Below are positions 26,094 through 35,023 of a stretch of DNA of 64,000 bases, piece after piece. How positions within the stretch are numbered: the stretch's first letter is position 1; every line of letters begins with the position of its first letter. The stretch is taken from positions 124,001-188,000 of the forward strand of contig NZ_JAJLJH010000001.1 of NCBI RefSeq assembly GCF_023231945.1, written 5' to 3'. A program made the position numbers and the translations under genes. Source of the stretch: Scleromatobacter humisilvae. Its GTDB lineage: Bacteria > Pseudomonadota > Gammaproteobacteria > Burkholderiales > Burkholderiaceae_C. Under the pieces are notes generated by a model. That model saw only the letters and a list, made by a program, of their open reading frames with translations. It was not told where the DNA came from and did no database searches.

Positions 26094-27532
26094 GCGCCCT
26101 CCCGCAGCGGCGGCGCGATCTGCTCGGCATAGTCGTAGAGCGCGCCCAGGATCTCCTGGCCGCGCTCGTCGGCCTCCTCGTTCAACTGGTCGATGCGCTC
26201 GAAGAATTGCGACAGCGTCGTCGCGCCGCCGGCACCCTCGTGCAGGCGGGCGCTGCAGTGGTCGATCCAGCGCTCGTTCTCCTGCGCGCTGAGCGTGTCG
26301 GCGAAGTTGCGGGCGCGGTAGCGGAACAGGATCTCCTCCAGCCGCGCATCGTCGAACGCGACGCGCTGGCCGGCGAGCTGCTCGCCCGAGAGCTGGCGCA
26401 GGCGCTCCAGCTTGCGCCGGTCGTCGTTGCCCACGAAGCCGCCGTACAGGTCCTCGTCGACGTCGACCGGCGACGTCGCGCCCGGCCGCGCGTAGACCTC
26501 GCGCCAGGCCCCCTGCATCAGCGCGGCGATGTCGGGCGCGGCCTGCGCGTGCGCCAGCGCGCGCTCGACGTCGATCGAGTGGCGCGCGGCCGTCTCGGCG
26601 CTGAGCGTCTTCAGGTTGCCGACGACGATCGGCGACTTGTTGGCGTGGATGCTCTTGATCGGCAGGCGCGCGACACCCTCGGGCAGGTCGGCTGAGCGCG
26701 TGAAGATGCGCTGGCGCAGCGTCTCGGCGTCGAGGCCGGCGAGCTGCTGCGGATCGTGCGCGAGATCCCACACCAGCAGCTCGTTCTTGTTGGTGGGATG
26801 CGCGGCCAGCGGCCAGACGATGGCCATGCAGCCCTGCTCCACGCCGAACATGCCCGAGATGTGCAGGAACGGCCGCGCCGCGCCGATCTCGGCCCACACG
26901 GCCTCCTTGCGGCGCAGCTTCAGGCAGAAGTCCCACAGGCGCGGCTGCCTCGTCTTGATGAGGCGGGCCAGCGCGATGGTGGCGCGGACGTCGGACAGCG
27001 CGTCGTGCGCCGCCTCGTGCGCGATGCCGTTGGCCTGCGTCAGGTGCTCCAGCTTGAACGACGGCCGGCCGTCCTCGTGCCTGGGCCACTCGATGCCCTC
27101 GGGGCGCAGCGCCCAGGTGGCGCGCACGACGTCGAGCAGGTCCCAGCGGCCGCACTCGTTCTGCCACTCGCGCGCGTACGGGTCGATCAGGTTGCGCCAG
27201 AACAGGTGGCGCGTGACCTCGTCGTCGAAGCGGATCGTGTTGTAGCCGACGCCGATGGTGCCGGGCTGCGCCAGCGCGCCCTCGATCTCGGCGGCGAACG
27301 CGTGCTCGGGCAGGCCCTGCTCGAGGCAGGTCTGCGGGACGATGCCGGTCAGCAGGCAGGACTCCGGGTCGGGCAGCGAATCGGGCGCCGGCTTGCAGTA
27401 GTGCATCACCTCGCGGCCGACCTCGTTGAGATCGGCGTCGGTGCGGATGCCGGCGAACTGCGCCGGACGATCGCGCCGCGGCACGCGGCCGAAAGTCTCG
27501 TAGTCGTGCCAGAAGAAGCTGAATGCGGTCAT
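26090..27532 (-). CDS. sbcB: Exodeoxyribonuclease I
   Basis: A 480-residue 3'-5' single-strand DNA exonuclease (ExoI), a DEDDh-type enzyme in recombination and mismatch repair. ExoI: FFWHDYETFG with the first Asp/Glu, GYNTIRFDDEV (Exo II) and HDALSDVRATIALARL (Exo III His/Asp). SH3-like and C-terminal exonuclease_C domains follow (KSPIVVGNLKTLS, FDDARLEEILFRYRARNFADTL). The start matches the family N terminus MTAFSFFWHDYETFG, although no strong ribosome site precedes it. Confidence 0.96.
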   Translation of the reverse strand: MTAFSFFWHDYETFGRVPRRDRPAQFAGIRTDADLNEVGREVMHYCKPAPDSLPDPESCLLTGIVPQTCLEQGLPEHAFAAEIEGALAQPGTIGVGYNTIRFDDEVTRHLFWRNLIDPYAREWQNECGRWDLLDVVRATWALRPEGIEWPRHEDGRPSFKLEHLTQANGIAHEAAHDALSDVRATIALARLIKTRQPRLWDFCLKLRRKEAVWAEIGAARPFLHISGMFGVEQGCMAIVWPLAAHPTNKNELLVWDLAHDPQQLAGLDAETLRQRIFTRSADLPEGVARLPIKSIHANKSPIVVGNLKTLSAETAARHSIDVERALAHAQAAPDIAALMQGAWREVYARPGATSPVDVDEDLYGGFVGNDDRRKLERLRQLSGEQLAGQRVAFDDARLEEILFRYRARNFADTLSAQENERWIDHCSARLHEGAGGATTLSQFFERIDQLNEEADERGQEILGALYDYAEQIAPPLREGA

Positions 27533-27733
27533 GGGGGAAAGATACCTTCTCGTGCGCGGCGGCGCCGCGCGCCAATGGCCGCATTTTCGTTGCTTCCGGC
27601 GGGCGCGGCTGTCGAGTGGGGATGCGCGGCGCCGATACCCGCGCCGGCGATGCATCCATTCGCCGCCTCGTTGCGTCCAGCGGCGCACGGGAGCACATTG
27701 GAAACGTCAACGCACCACCGCGGAGGTTTCGCC

Positions 27734-27961
27734 ATGCACGCGTCCTCAATGCACGACACCTGGGATCGCTGGAGCCACAACGTCAGCGACGCCTTCCACC
27801 CGCATTTCGCCGACGCCGAGCATCCCGCGCCCACGCGGCTCTCGGACAGCCCGCTGCGCGAGCGGCTGCGCCCCGTCCGCCTGGTGCCGATCATCGTGCC
27901 CGGCATGGCGCTGGTGCTGGCCGGCGTCGCGATGGCGATCGGCTGGCTGCTGCGGCACTGA
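27734..27961 (+). CDS. Small single-pass membrane protein
   Basis: A 75-residue protein: a polar His/Asp-rich N-terminal half (1-45) and one hydrophobic helix (about 48-71, VPIIVPGMALVLAGVAMAIGWLL) before RH. No family is recognised. A good ribosome site (CGGAGG, seven bases before ATG) and codon bias like the core support it as a real gene. It converges with the hemerythrin-like gene. Confidence 0.6.
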   Translation: MHASSMHDTWDRWSHNVSDAFHPHFADAEHPAPTRLSDSPLRERLRPVRLVPIIVPGMALVLAGVAMAIGWLLRH

Positions 27962-27979
27962 GGCCGCCGGCCGGGCCGC

Positions 27980-28486
27980 TCAGGACGCGGCGCCGGCCGC
28001 CTGCCTCGCCGGCACGGCTTCGAGGCGCGCGAGCGCCTGCGGGTGGATCACCGTGTCCTCCAGCGCCGCGTGGCCGTAGCTGAGTTCGAGGAACACCTCG
28101 GCGCCGTGCGAGAACTCCGCCGGATCGATCCAGTGATGGCCCTGCGCGACCGCGCGCAGCTGCGGCGCGATCTCGATCCAGCCCTGCTCGATCCAGCCGT
28201 GGTCCTGCATCAGCGTGCGCACCAGCGTGACGAGTTCGGGGTCGCTGCTGGCCAGCAGCGTCGGGAACACGCTGGTCTCCTCGACCAGGTGGTGCTCGCG
28301 CATCGAGCCCGAGAAGAAGGCCTCGATGGCGCAGGCCTCGGCGCAATCCGGGTCCGCCAGCGGCGCGTTCTCGACGCGGCTCGCAAGCGCGGCCAGGCGG
28401 TCGAGATGCGGGCGCACCTGGCGGTGGTAATCGTCGAGCCGCGCGAAGTCGGCATCGGTGGCCGGGAGGTTGGCGTTGGGCTTCAT
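27980..28486 (-). CDS. Hemerythrin-like (HHE) domain protein
   Basis: A 168-residue four-helix protein with the hemerythrin-type metal ligand pattern: an early His (DDYHRQVRPHLDRL), REHHLVEETSVFP, QDHGWIEQGWIE and ALEDTVIHPQALA. HHE proteins bind a diiron centre and act in oxygen or nitric-oxide sensing, storage or iron-sulfur repair. It lies divergently next to an oxygen-sensitive type of oxidoreductase (28666-33420), so a protective role is possible but inferred from proximity only. Confidence 0.82.
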   Translation of the reverse strand: MKPNANLPATDADFARLDDYHRQVRPHLDRLAALASRVENAPLADPDCAEACAIEAFFSGSMREHHLVEETSVFPTLLASSDPELVTLVRTLMQDHGWIEQGWIEIAPQLRAVAQGHHWIDPAEFSHGAEVFLELSYGHAALEDTVIHPQALARLEAVPARQAAGAAS

Positions 28487-28665
28487 CGCGTGCTCCTGCT
28501 TCCTGGACAGCGAACCCCCGCGTTATACGCCGCCGCGCGCGGCGGCGGGCCGAAATCGATGCTGCACAGCACCACGAGAGCGGCTACCCCAAGTGCGCGA
28601 GATCGTCCTAGACTCGCGGGGCCGGACCGGTGCCGTCGCACCCCGCCTGGGCAAAAGGAGACAAC

Positions 28666-30489
28666 GTGCAGCTTGCGAACAGTGCTTCTCCCGCCTACTT
28701 CCACAAGGTCGTCGACTGCCAGTGGGCCTGTCCAGCGCACACGCCCGTGCCCGAGTACATCCGGCTGATCGGCCAGGGGCGCTACGCCGACGCCTACATG
28801 GTCAACTGGGTGTCCAACGTCTTCCCCGGCATCCTCGGACGCACCTGCGACCGCCCCTGCGAGCCGGCCTGCCGGCGCGGACGCGTCGAGGAGAGCAACC
28901 GCGAGAAGCCCGAGCCGGTGGCGATCTGCCGCCTCAAGCGCGTGGCCGCCGACAACAAGGGCGACGTGCGCGCCCGCATGCCCGCGATCGCGCCGCCCAA
29001 CGGCCGGCACATCGCCTGCGTCGGCGCGGGGCCGGCGTCGCTGACGGTGGCGCGCGACCTGCTGCCGCTGGGCTACGAGGTCACCGTGTTCGACGGCGAG
29101 GCCCAGGCCGGCGGCTTCATCCGCTCGCAGATCCCGCATTTCCGGCTGCCGGAATCCGTGATCGACGAGGAGACCGGCTACATCCTCGACCTCGGCGTCA
29201 AGTTCGAGTCCGGCAAGCGCGTCGACTCGATGCAGGCGCTGCTCGCGCAGGACTGGGACGCCATCTTCGTGGGTTGCGGCGCGCCGCGCGGGCGCGATCT
29301 CGACATCCCCGGTCGCCGCGAGGCCGCCGCGGACATCCACATCGGCATCGACTGGCTGGCCTCCGTCTCGTTCGGCCACGTCACCAGCGTCGGCGAGCGC
29401 GTGATCGTGCTGGGCGGCGGCAACACCGCGATGGACTGCTGCCGCTCGGCGCGCCGCCTCGGCGGCCGCGAGGTGACGGTGATCGTGCGCAGCGGCTTCG
29501 CCGAGATGAAGGCCTCGCCGTGGGAAAAGGAGGACGCGATGCACGAGGGCATCCCGATCCTCGACTTCCACGTGCCCAAGGCCTTCGAGCACGACAACGG
29601 CAAGCTCACCGGCATGAGCTTCGAGCGCGTCGTCGCGCGCCGCGACGCGCAGGGCCGGCGCGAGCTGGTGCCCACCGGCGAGCCCGACGTGTTCGTGCCC
29701 TGCGACACGGTGCTCGTGGCCGTCGGCCAGGAGAACGCCTTCCCGTGGATCGAGCCCGGCTGCGGCATCGCGTTCGACCGCCACGGCCTGCCCATCCTCG
29801 GCAAGGAGACCTTCCAGTCCTCGCTGCCGCAGGTCTTCTTCGGCGGCGACGCCGCGCTGGGCCCGAAGAACATCATCACCGCGGTGGCGCACGGGCACGA
29901 GGCCGCGGTGTCGATCGACCGCTTCCTCAACGGCGAGGACGTGCGCCAGCGCCCGCCGCCCACCAGCTCGCTGATGTCGCAGAAGATGGGCATCCACGAA
30001 TGGAGCTATCACAACGACGTCTCCGTCGACACGCGCTTCAAGGTGCCCTGGGCCGCGGCCGAGCGCGCGCTGGCGGACATCCGCGTGGAGGTCGAGCTCG
30101 GCTTCGACGCCGCCACCGCGTTCAAGGAGGCCAGCCGCTGCCTGAACTGCGACGTGCAGACCATCTTCAACCGCGACACCTGCATCGAGTGCGACGCCTG
30201 CATGGACATCTGCCCGATGGACTGCATCACGTTCACCGCCGCGGGCGACGAGGCCGACCTGCGCACGCGCCTGAACGCGCCGGCGCTGGACCTCGCGCAG
30301 GATCTCTACGTCTCGCGCGAGCTCAAGACCGGCCGCGTGATGGTCAAGGACGAGGACGTCTGCCTGCACTGCGGCCTGTGCGCCGAGCGCTGTCCGACCG
30401 GGGCGTGGGACATGCAGAAGTTCCTGCTCGAGACCACCCAGGCCGGGCCCTGCGCGCGCGACGCCAGCACCGCGACGGAGGCCGCATGA
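28666..30489 (+). CDS. korC: NAD(P)-linked flavo/iron-sulfur subunit of 2-oxoacid oxidoreductase (KorC-like)
   Basis: A 607-residue protein in three parts. A GltD-type N-terminal Fe-S segment (CQWACPAHTPVPEYI, CDRPCEPACRRG) is followed by FAD and NAD(P) nucleotide folds (CVGAGPASLTVARD, VLGGGNTAMDCCRSA, FFGGDAALGPKNII). The C terminus has two ferredoxin-type [4Fe-4S] motifs (CIECDACMDICPMDC and CLHCGLCAERCPTG). It would pass electrons from the 2-oxoacid oxidoreductase to NAD(P)+ or ferredoxin. GTG at 28666 is chosen because AAAGGAGACAAC precedes it. The stop overlaps the next start (ATGA). Confidence 0.85.
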   Translation: MQLANSASPAYFHKVVDCQWACPAHTPVPEYIRLIGQGRYADAYMVNWVSNVFPGILGRTCDRPCEPACRRGRVEESNREKPEPVAICRLKRVAADNKGDVRARMPAIAPPNGRHIACVGAGPASLTVARDLLPLGYEVTVFDGEAQAGGFIRSQIPHFRLPESVIDEETGYILDLGVKFESGKRVDSMQALLAQDWDAIFVGCGAPRGRDLDIPGRREAAADIHIGIDWLASVSFGHVTSVGERVIVLGGGNTAMDCCRSARRLGGREVTVIVRSGFAEMKASPWEKEDAMHEGIPILDFHVPKAFEHDNGKLTGMSFERVVARRDAQGRRELVPTGEPDVFVPCDTVLVAVGQENAFPWIEPGCGIAFDRHGLPILGKETFQSSLPQVFFGGDAALGPKNIITAVAHGHEAAVSIDRFLNGEDVRQRPPPTSSLMSQKMGIHEWSYHNDVSVDTRFKVPWAAAERALADIRVEVELGFDAATAFKEASRCLNCDVQTIFNRDTCIECDACMDICPMDCITFTAAGDEADLRTRLNAPALDLAQDLYVSRELKTGRVMVKDEDVCLHCGLCAERCPTGAWDMQKFLLETTQAGPCARDASTATEAA

Positions 30490-32306
30490 AGACCGTCCAG
30501 GCCGTCAACGACTTCGTCATCAAGTTCGCCAACGTCAACGGCTCGGGCTCGGCCTCGGCCAACGAGCTGTTCGCAAAGGCGGTGATGCGCATGGGCGTGC
30601 CGGTGAGCCCGCGCAACATCTTCCCGAGCAACATCCAGGGCCTGCCCACGTGGTACGAGGTGCGCGTCTGCGAGCGGGGCTGGTCGGGCCGGCGCGGCGG
30701 CGTCGACATGATGGTGGCGATGAACCCGCAGACCTGGGAGGCCGACGTCGCCGAGATCGAGTCGGGCGGCACCCTCTTCTACGACAGCACGCGCCCGATG
30801 CCGCCCTCGCGCTTCCGCGACGACGTCCACGTGATCGGCGTGCCGCTGACCGAGATCGCCAACGCCGCCTACGCCGACGCGCGCCAGCGCCAGCTGTTCA
30901 AGAACATCATCTACGTGGGCGCGCTGTCGGCCCTGCTCGACATGGAGCCGGCCGTGTTCGAGAAGCTGTTCGCCGAGCAGTACAAGGGCAAGGAGCGGCT
31001 GCTCGACTCCAACATCAAGGCCCTGCACCTGGGCCGCGACCACGTGCGGCAGAACATCGCGCACCCGCTGGGCATCCGCGTGCGCCGGGCCGACCGCGTC
31101 GGCGACCAGATCTTCGTCGACGGCAACGCCGCCATCGCGCTCGGCTGCGTCTACGGCGGCGCGACGGTGGCGGCGTGGTATCCGATCACGCCGTCGTCGT
31201 CGGTGCCCGAGGCGTTCCAGAAATACTGCGAGAAGTTCCGCGTCGACCCGGAGACGGGCCAGCATCGCTTCGCGATCGTGCAGGCCGAGGACGAGCTCGC
31301 CTCGATCGGCATGGCCATCGGCGCGGGCTGGAACGGCGCGCGCGCGTTCACGGCGACGTCGGGCCCCGGCATCTCGCTGATGCAGGAGTTCATCGGCCTG
31401 GCCTACTTCGCCGAGATCCCGGTGACCATCGTCGACGTGCAGCGCGGCGGGCCTTCCACGGGCATGCCCACGCGCACGCAGCAGTCCGACCTGTTCGCCT
31501 GCGCGTACGCGTCGCACGGCGACACCAAGCACGTGCTGCTGTTCCCCGAGGATCCGCACGAGTGCTTCGAGCACGCGGCCGCGGCGCTCGATCTCGCCGA
31601 CCGCCTGCAGACGCCGATCTTCGTGATGACCGATCTCGACATCGGCATGAACCAGCGCCTGTGCAAGCCGTTCGCTTGGGACGCGGCGCGCGAGTACGAC
31701 CGCGGCAAGGTGATGAGCGCCGAGGAACTCGAGGCCGGCGCGAACTTCGGCCGCTACAAGGACGTCGACGGCGACGGCATCCCCTGGCGCACGCTGCCGG
31801 GCACGCATCCGAGCAAGGGCGCGTTCTTCACGCGCGGCACCACGCGCGACCCGTATGCGCGCTACTCCGAGAAGGGCGCCGACTACATCTACAACATGGA
31901 GCGCCTGCAGCGCAAGTTCCAGACCGCCGCGACGCTGGTGCCCCAGCCGGTCGTGCGCCCTGCCCCGCGGCCCACGCGCACCGGCGTCCTCTACTTCGGC
32001 TCGACCAGCCCCGCGATGGCCGAGGCGCTCGACGTGCTGGAGGCCGAGGACATCCACCTCGACGCGATGCGGCTGCGCGCGTTCCCGTTCCCGAAGTCCG
32101 TGCGCGAGTTCATCATGGCGCACGACAAGGTCTTCGTCGTCGAGCAGAACCGCGACGGCCAGATGCACTCGATGCTGGTCAACGAGCTCGACATCGACCC
32201 CGCGCGCCTGGTGCGCGTGCTGCACTTCGACGGCACGCCGATCAACGCGCGCTTCATCGCGATGGCGATCCGCAAGAAGCTGGTCAAGGACAAGGTGAGC
32301 GCATGA
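30486..32306 (+). CDS. korA: 2-oxoacid:acceptor oxidoreductase, fused gamma-alpha subunit (KorA-like)
   Basis: A 606-residue subunit. Residues 1-190 form the gamma domain (NGSGSASANELFAKAVMRMG, ERGWSGRRGGVDMMVAM). The rest is the alpha pyrimidine-binding domain (WYPITPSSSVPEAF, ATSGPGISLMQEFIGLA, RGGPSTGMPTRTQQSDL) and a C-terminal domain II (YFGSTSPAMAEALD, VFVVEQNRDGQM). It catalyses CoA-dependent oxidative decarboxylation of a 2-oxoacid together with the beta subunit. The architecture matches 2-oxoglutarate:acceptor oxidoreductase, but the substrate is inferred. Confidence 0.92.
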   Translation: MKTVQAVNDFVIKFANVNGSGSASANELFAKAVMRMGVPVSPRNIFPSNIQGLPTWYEVRVCERGWSGRRGGVDMMVAMNPQTWEADVAEIESGGTLFYDSTRPMPPSRFRDDVHVIGVPLTEIANAAYADARQRQLFKNIIYVGALSALLDMEPAVFEKLFAEQYKGKERLLDSNIKALHLGRDHVRQNIAHPLGIRVRRADRVGDQIFVDGNAAIALGCVYGGATVAAWYPITPSSSVPEAFQKYCEKFRVDPETGQHRFAIVQAEDELASIGMAIGAGWNGARAFTATSGPGISLMQEFIGLAYFAEIPVTIVDVQRGGPSTGMPTRTQQSDLFACAYASHGDTKHVLLFPEDPHECFEHAAAALDLADRLQTPIFVMTDLDIGMNQRLCKPFAWDAAREYDRGKVMSAEELEAGANFGRYKDVDGDGIPWRTLPGTHPSKGAFFTRGTTRDPYARYSEKGADYIYNMERLQRKFQTAATLVPQPVVRPAPRPTRTGVLYFGSTSPAMAEALDVLEAEDIHLDAMRLRAFPFPKSVREFIMAHDKVFVVEQNRDGQMHSMLVNELDIDPARLVRVLHFDGTPINARFIAMAIRKKLVKDKVSA

Positions 32307-32307
32307 G

Positions 32308-32361
32308 CCCGCACGGCCGCCCGAAGGGCGAATTGACCGCAGTGCGAAGCACGGAGGTTTC
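32308..32361 (+). repeat. Intra-operon intergenic hairpin element
   Basis: The korA-korB gap carries a short hairpin CGCCC-GAA-GGGCG (32318-32330) and then a segment ending in CGGAGG, the ribosome site of korB. The block resembles an intergenic element seen between co-transcribed genes in Comamonadaceae; this is recalled, not searched. Confidence 0.45.
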
Positions 32362-32364
32362 CTG

Positions 32365-33420
32365 ATGACCTACATCGCAAAGCCGGCGCTGCACCATCCG
32401 ACGCTGCACGAGAACAAGGTCGGCTACACGCGGCGCGACTACGAGGGCCGCGTCTCCACGTTGTGCGCGGGCTGCGGGCACGACTCGATCTCGGCGGCCA
32501 TCGTGCAGGCCTGCTGGGAGCTGGACATCGAACCGCACCGCGTGGCCAAGCTCTCGGGCATCGGCTGCAGCTCCAAGACGCCCGACTACTTCCTCGGCGC
32601 CTCGCACGGCTTCAACACCGTGCACGGGCGCATGCCGTCGGTGCTCACGGGCGCCAACCTCGCCAACCGCGACCTGCTGTATCTCGGCGTGTCGGGCGAC
32701 GGCGATTCGGCCTCGATCGGGCTGGGCCAGTTCGCCAACGCGCTGCGGCGCGGCGTGCGCATGGCCTACATCGTCGAGAACAACGGCGTCTACGGCCTGA
32801 CCAAGGGCCAGTTCTCGGCCACCGCCGACCGCGGCTCCAAGAGCAAGAAGGGCGCGATCAACAACGACAACCCGATCGATCTCGTCGGCATCGCGCTGCA
32901 GCTGGGCGCCACCTACGTCGCGCGCAGCTTCTCGGGCGACAAGGAGCAGCTGGTGCCGCTGATCAAGGGCGCGATGTCGCACGGCGGCGCCGCGTTCATC
33001 GATGTCATCAGCCCCTGCGTGACCTTCAACAACCACGGCGGCTCCACCAAGAGCTTCGACTACGTGCGCCAGCACAACGAGGCCGTCAGCCGCATCGACT
33101 TCATGACGCCCGGCGAGGAGATCACGACCAGCTACCCGCCGGGCGAGGTGGTGGACGTGCCCCAGCACGACGGCACCGTGCTGCGCCTGCGCAAGCTCCA
33201 CGACGACTACGACGCCACCGACCGCTACGCCGCCCTCGCCTACATGCAGCAGCGCGCCGCGCAGGGCGAGATCGTCACCGGTCTGCTGTACCTCGACCCG
33301 CTGGCCACCGACCTGCACGTCTCGCTCAACACCGTCGCCGCGCCGCTGCATTCGCTCGGCCGCGACGTCCTCTGCCCGGGTAGCGCGCTGCTCGAGAAGA
33401 TCAACGCCGGGTTGCGCTGA
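32365..33420 (+). CDS. korB: 2-oxoacid:acceptor oxidoreductase, beta subunit (KorB-like)
   Basis: A 351-residue thiamine-diphosphate-binding beta subunit. Visible are CAGCGHDSIS near the N terminus, the ThDP motif GDGDSASIGLGQFANAL ending at VENNGVYGLTKGQ, and a Cys in ISPCVTFNNH. The subunit lacks a ferredoxin domain, so the Fe-S wiring must come from the KorC-like partner. Third gene of the korC-korA-korB operon. Confidence 0.93.
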   Translation: MTYIAKPALHHPTLHENKVGYTRRDYEGRVSTLCAGCGHDSISAAIVQACWELDIEPHRVAKLSGIGCSSKTPDYFLGASHGFNTVHGRMPSVLTGANLANRDLLYLGVSGDGDSASIGLGQFANALRRGVRMAYIVENNGVYGLTKGQFSATADRGSKSKKGAINNDNPIDLVGIALQLGATYVARSFSGDKEQLVPLIKGAMSHGGAAFIDVISPCVTFNNHGGSTKSFDYVRQHNEAVSRIDFMTPGEEITTSYPPGEVVDVPQHDGTVLRLRKLHDDYDATDRYAALAYMQQRAAQGEIVTGLLYLDPLATDLHVSLNTVAAPLHSLGRDVLCPGSALLEKINAGLR

Positions 33421-33470
33421 ACCGCAGCCCCGCGGCCCGCGCGGCCGCGCCCGAAGGAAGGAGGCTTGCC

Positions 33471-33911
33471 ATGTCGGAACGCACCGTCCTGCAATCGATG
33501 ACCCGGCGCCACGTCGTCAGCCTGGGGCCGTCGGCGAGCGTGCGCGATGCGGCGTGCACGATGACCAAGGCGAATTGCGGCAGCGTGCTCATCATGGAGG
33601 GCACGGGCGCGATGCTGGGCATCCTGACCGAGCGCGACTTGATGACGCGGGTGCTCGCCAAGGGCCTCGACGCCGAGGCGACGGCCGTCACGCAGGTGAT
33701 GACGCGCAATCCGCAGTGCGTCGGGCCGGAGACCAAGGTGGCCGATGCCGTCCTCATCATGATCGAGCGCGGCTTCCGGCACCTGCCGGTCGTCGATCCG
33801 GCCGGCCGCGTGCTGGGCGTCATCTCGGCGCGCGATGCGTTGCCTCGCGAAGTCAATACTGCCGCCGATCTGGCGGAGTTCAATGAGCAGGTGAATGACG
33901 CGTTGGGGTGA
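33471..33911 (+). CDS. CBS-domain pair protein
   Basis: A 146-residue protein consisting of two CBS domains (SLGPSASVRDAACTM... GILTERDLMTRVL, and CVGPETKVADAVLIMIERGFRHLPVVD... GVISARDALP). Such Bateman modules bind adenine nucleotides or related ligands and usually regulate a partner. It is 50 bp after korB on the same strand with an AAGGAAGGAGG ribosome site, so it may report energy state to the oxidoreductase operon. It is the last core-like gene before the island. Confidence 0.87.
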   Translation: MSERTVLQSMTRRHVVSLGPSASVRDAACTMTKANCGSVLIMEGTGAMLGILTERDLMTRVLAKGLDAEATAVTQVMTRNPQCVGPETKVADAVLIMIERGFRHLPVVDPAGRVLGVISARDALPREVNTAADLAEFNEQVNDALG

Positions 33912-34060
33912 TGGCGGAATTTACGTCTGGGGAGGTGGTGAGGGTCTGAGTAGGAGGCGTTTGCGGTCGTTGGAAGCGCGGGGGCAGACGGCTGCTGGCG
34001 CTGCAAAGCTGCCGTCGACGGGTCCAGTTTGAATGGGGCCGAGCTGTCCTTCAAAGCGCG

Positions 34061-34080
34061 CTACGATCCAGCGATCGTAG
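34061..34080. promoter_or_regulatory. 20-bp inverted repeat before the protease gene
   Basis: CTACGATC (34061-34068) and GATCGTAG (34073-34080) form a perfect 8-bp inverted repeat with a CAGC spacer, ending 16 bp before the start codon at 34097. Its position suits an operator or a 5'-UTR hairpin controlling the protease-HEPN pair. Confidence 0.5.
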
Positions 34081-34096
34081 GCAACGAGCATCCAAC

Positions 34097-34975
34097 ATGT
34101 CCCAGCCTGATGTGCCAGCCGTATCTCGCGGCGCGGATGTTGAAATTCCGTCGGTGAAGTCGCTTTTCGTCCAGACTTACTTCGGTGAGACATTGCTGGG
34201 CTCTGCAACCTGCTTCCTGCTTTCGAGGACTCGCGACTCGCATTGCGCACTGATCACCAATAGACATGTCGTCACGGGTCGGCATCAGGACACTGGAGCC
34301 TGCCTGGACACTAAGCATGGTGCGCTCCCGGATGCTGTAGTTATCTACTTCAGTAGCGACGGCGAATCATTAGAGAACTGGAAGGCGATACGCCTTCCGC
34401 TCTACCGTCCGGACGGTTCAGCGTATTGGATCGAACATCCTCGCCTAGGTGAGCGGGCCGACGTCGTTGCCCTGAACTTGAAGTGGGGCAGTGACGTCAC
34501 GAAGAGGCCGTACTACCTTGATCTCGCTCTGGACAGGGTCGAGATGATCGTGTCCCCAGCTGAACCGCTCAGCGTCATCGGCTTTCCGTTTGGGTTGACC
34601 AGCCGTGGCAAGTTCCCGATCTGGGCTACTGGATTCTTGGCTCAAGATCTCTCGCTCGTCTCCGCCGACCAGCCGACATTCTTCATCGACTGCCGCTCAC
34701 GTCCTGGTCAGTCTGGTTCCCCAGTAATCGCGTTTCGACCGTCTGGTGCCCGAGTGAAGAAGGATGGAAAGGCGATGCTGCTGTTCAACTCGCTTGAGGT
34801 GAAGTGGGAGTTCCTAGGCATCTATTCGGGTCGTGTGAACTCCGAGTCGGACCTCGGTGTTGTCTGGCACGTGTCAGCTTTGGGTGAACTACTTGACGCG
34901 GCAGCCCAGGATTTGGAACAGCGCGAAGCACTTGGTCGCGAGATTCCCGTGGTGCTCAATGACCAACCGGAATGA
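34097..34975 (+). CDS. Trypsin-like serine protease, island gene
   Basis: A 292-residue protein with a chymotrypsin-like catalytic triad: His57 (ITNRHVV), Asp122 (RADVVALNL) and Ser206 (RPGQSGSPVI). No signal peptide is present, so it should act in the cytosol. Codon use is far less G/C-biased at third positions than in flanking core genes, a sign of transfer. A HEPN-like gene follows 48 bp downstream on the same strand. Cytosolic trypsin-like proteases recur in bacterial defence loci, where they act as effectors or activators; the role here is inferred. It is preceded by a perfect inverted repeat. Confidence 0.78.
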   Translation: MSQPDVPAVSRGADVEIPSVKSLFVQTYFGETLLGSATCFLLSRTRDSHCALITNRHVVTGRHQDTGACLDTKHGALPDAVVIYFSSDGESLENWKAIRLPLYRPDGSAYWIEHPRLGERADVVALNLKWGSDVTKRPYYLDLALDRVEMIVSPAEPLSVIGFPFGLTSRGKFPIWATGFLAQDLSLVSADQPTFFIDCRSRPGQSGSPVIAFRPSGARVKKDGKAMLLFNSLEVKWEFLGIYSGRVNSESDLGVVWHVSALGELLDAAAQDLEQREALGREIPVVLNDQPE

Positions 34976-35023
34976 GTGCACCGCAGCACATGACATCCAG
35001 TAGATGGACGGGTGAGGGATCAC

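Noticed and set aside
32308-32361. Terminator between korA and korB
   Set aside because: The hairpin is short, has no T-run and is followed at once by the korB ribosome site, so it is an intra-operon element.
33912-34096. tRNA or attachment site at the left island edge
   Set aside because: No cloverleaf-compatible sequence and no direct repeat shared with the right edge could be seen.
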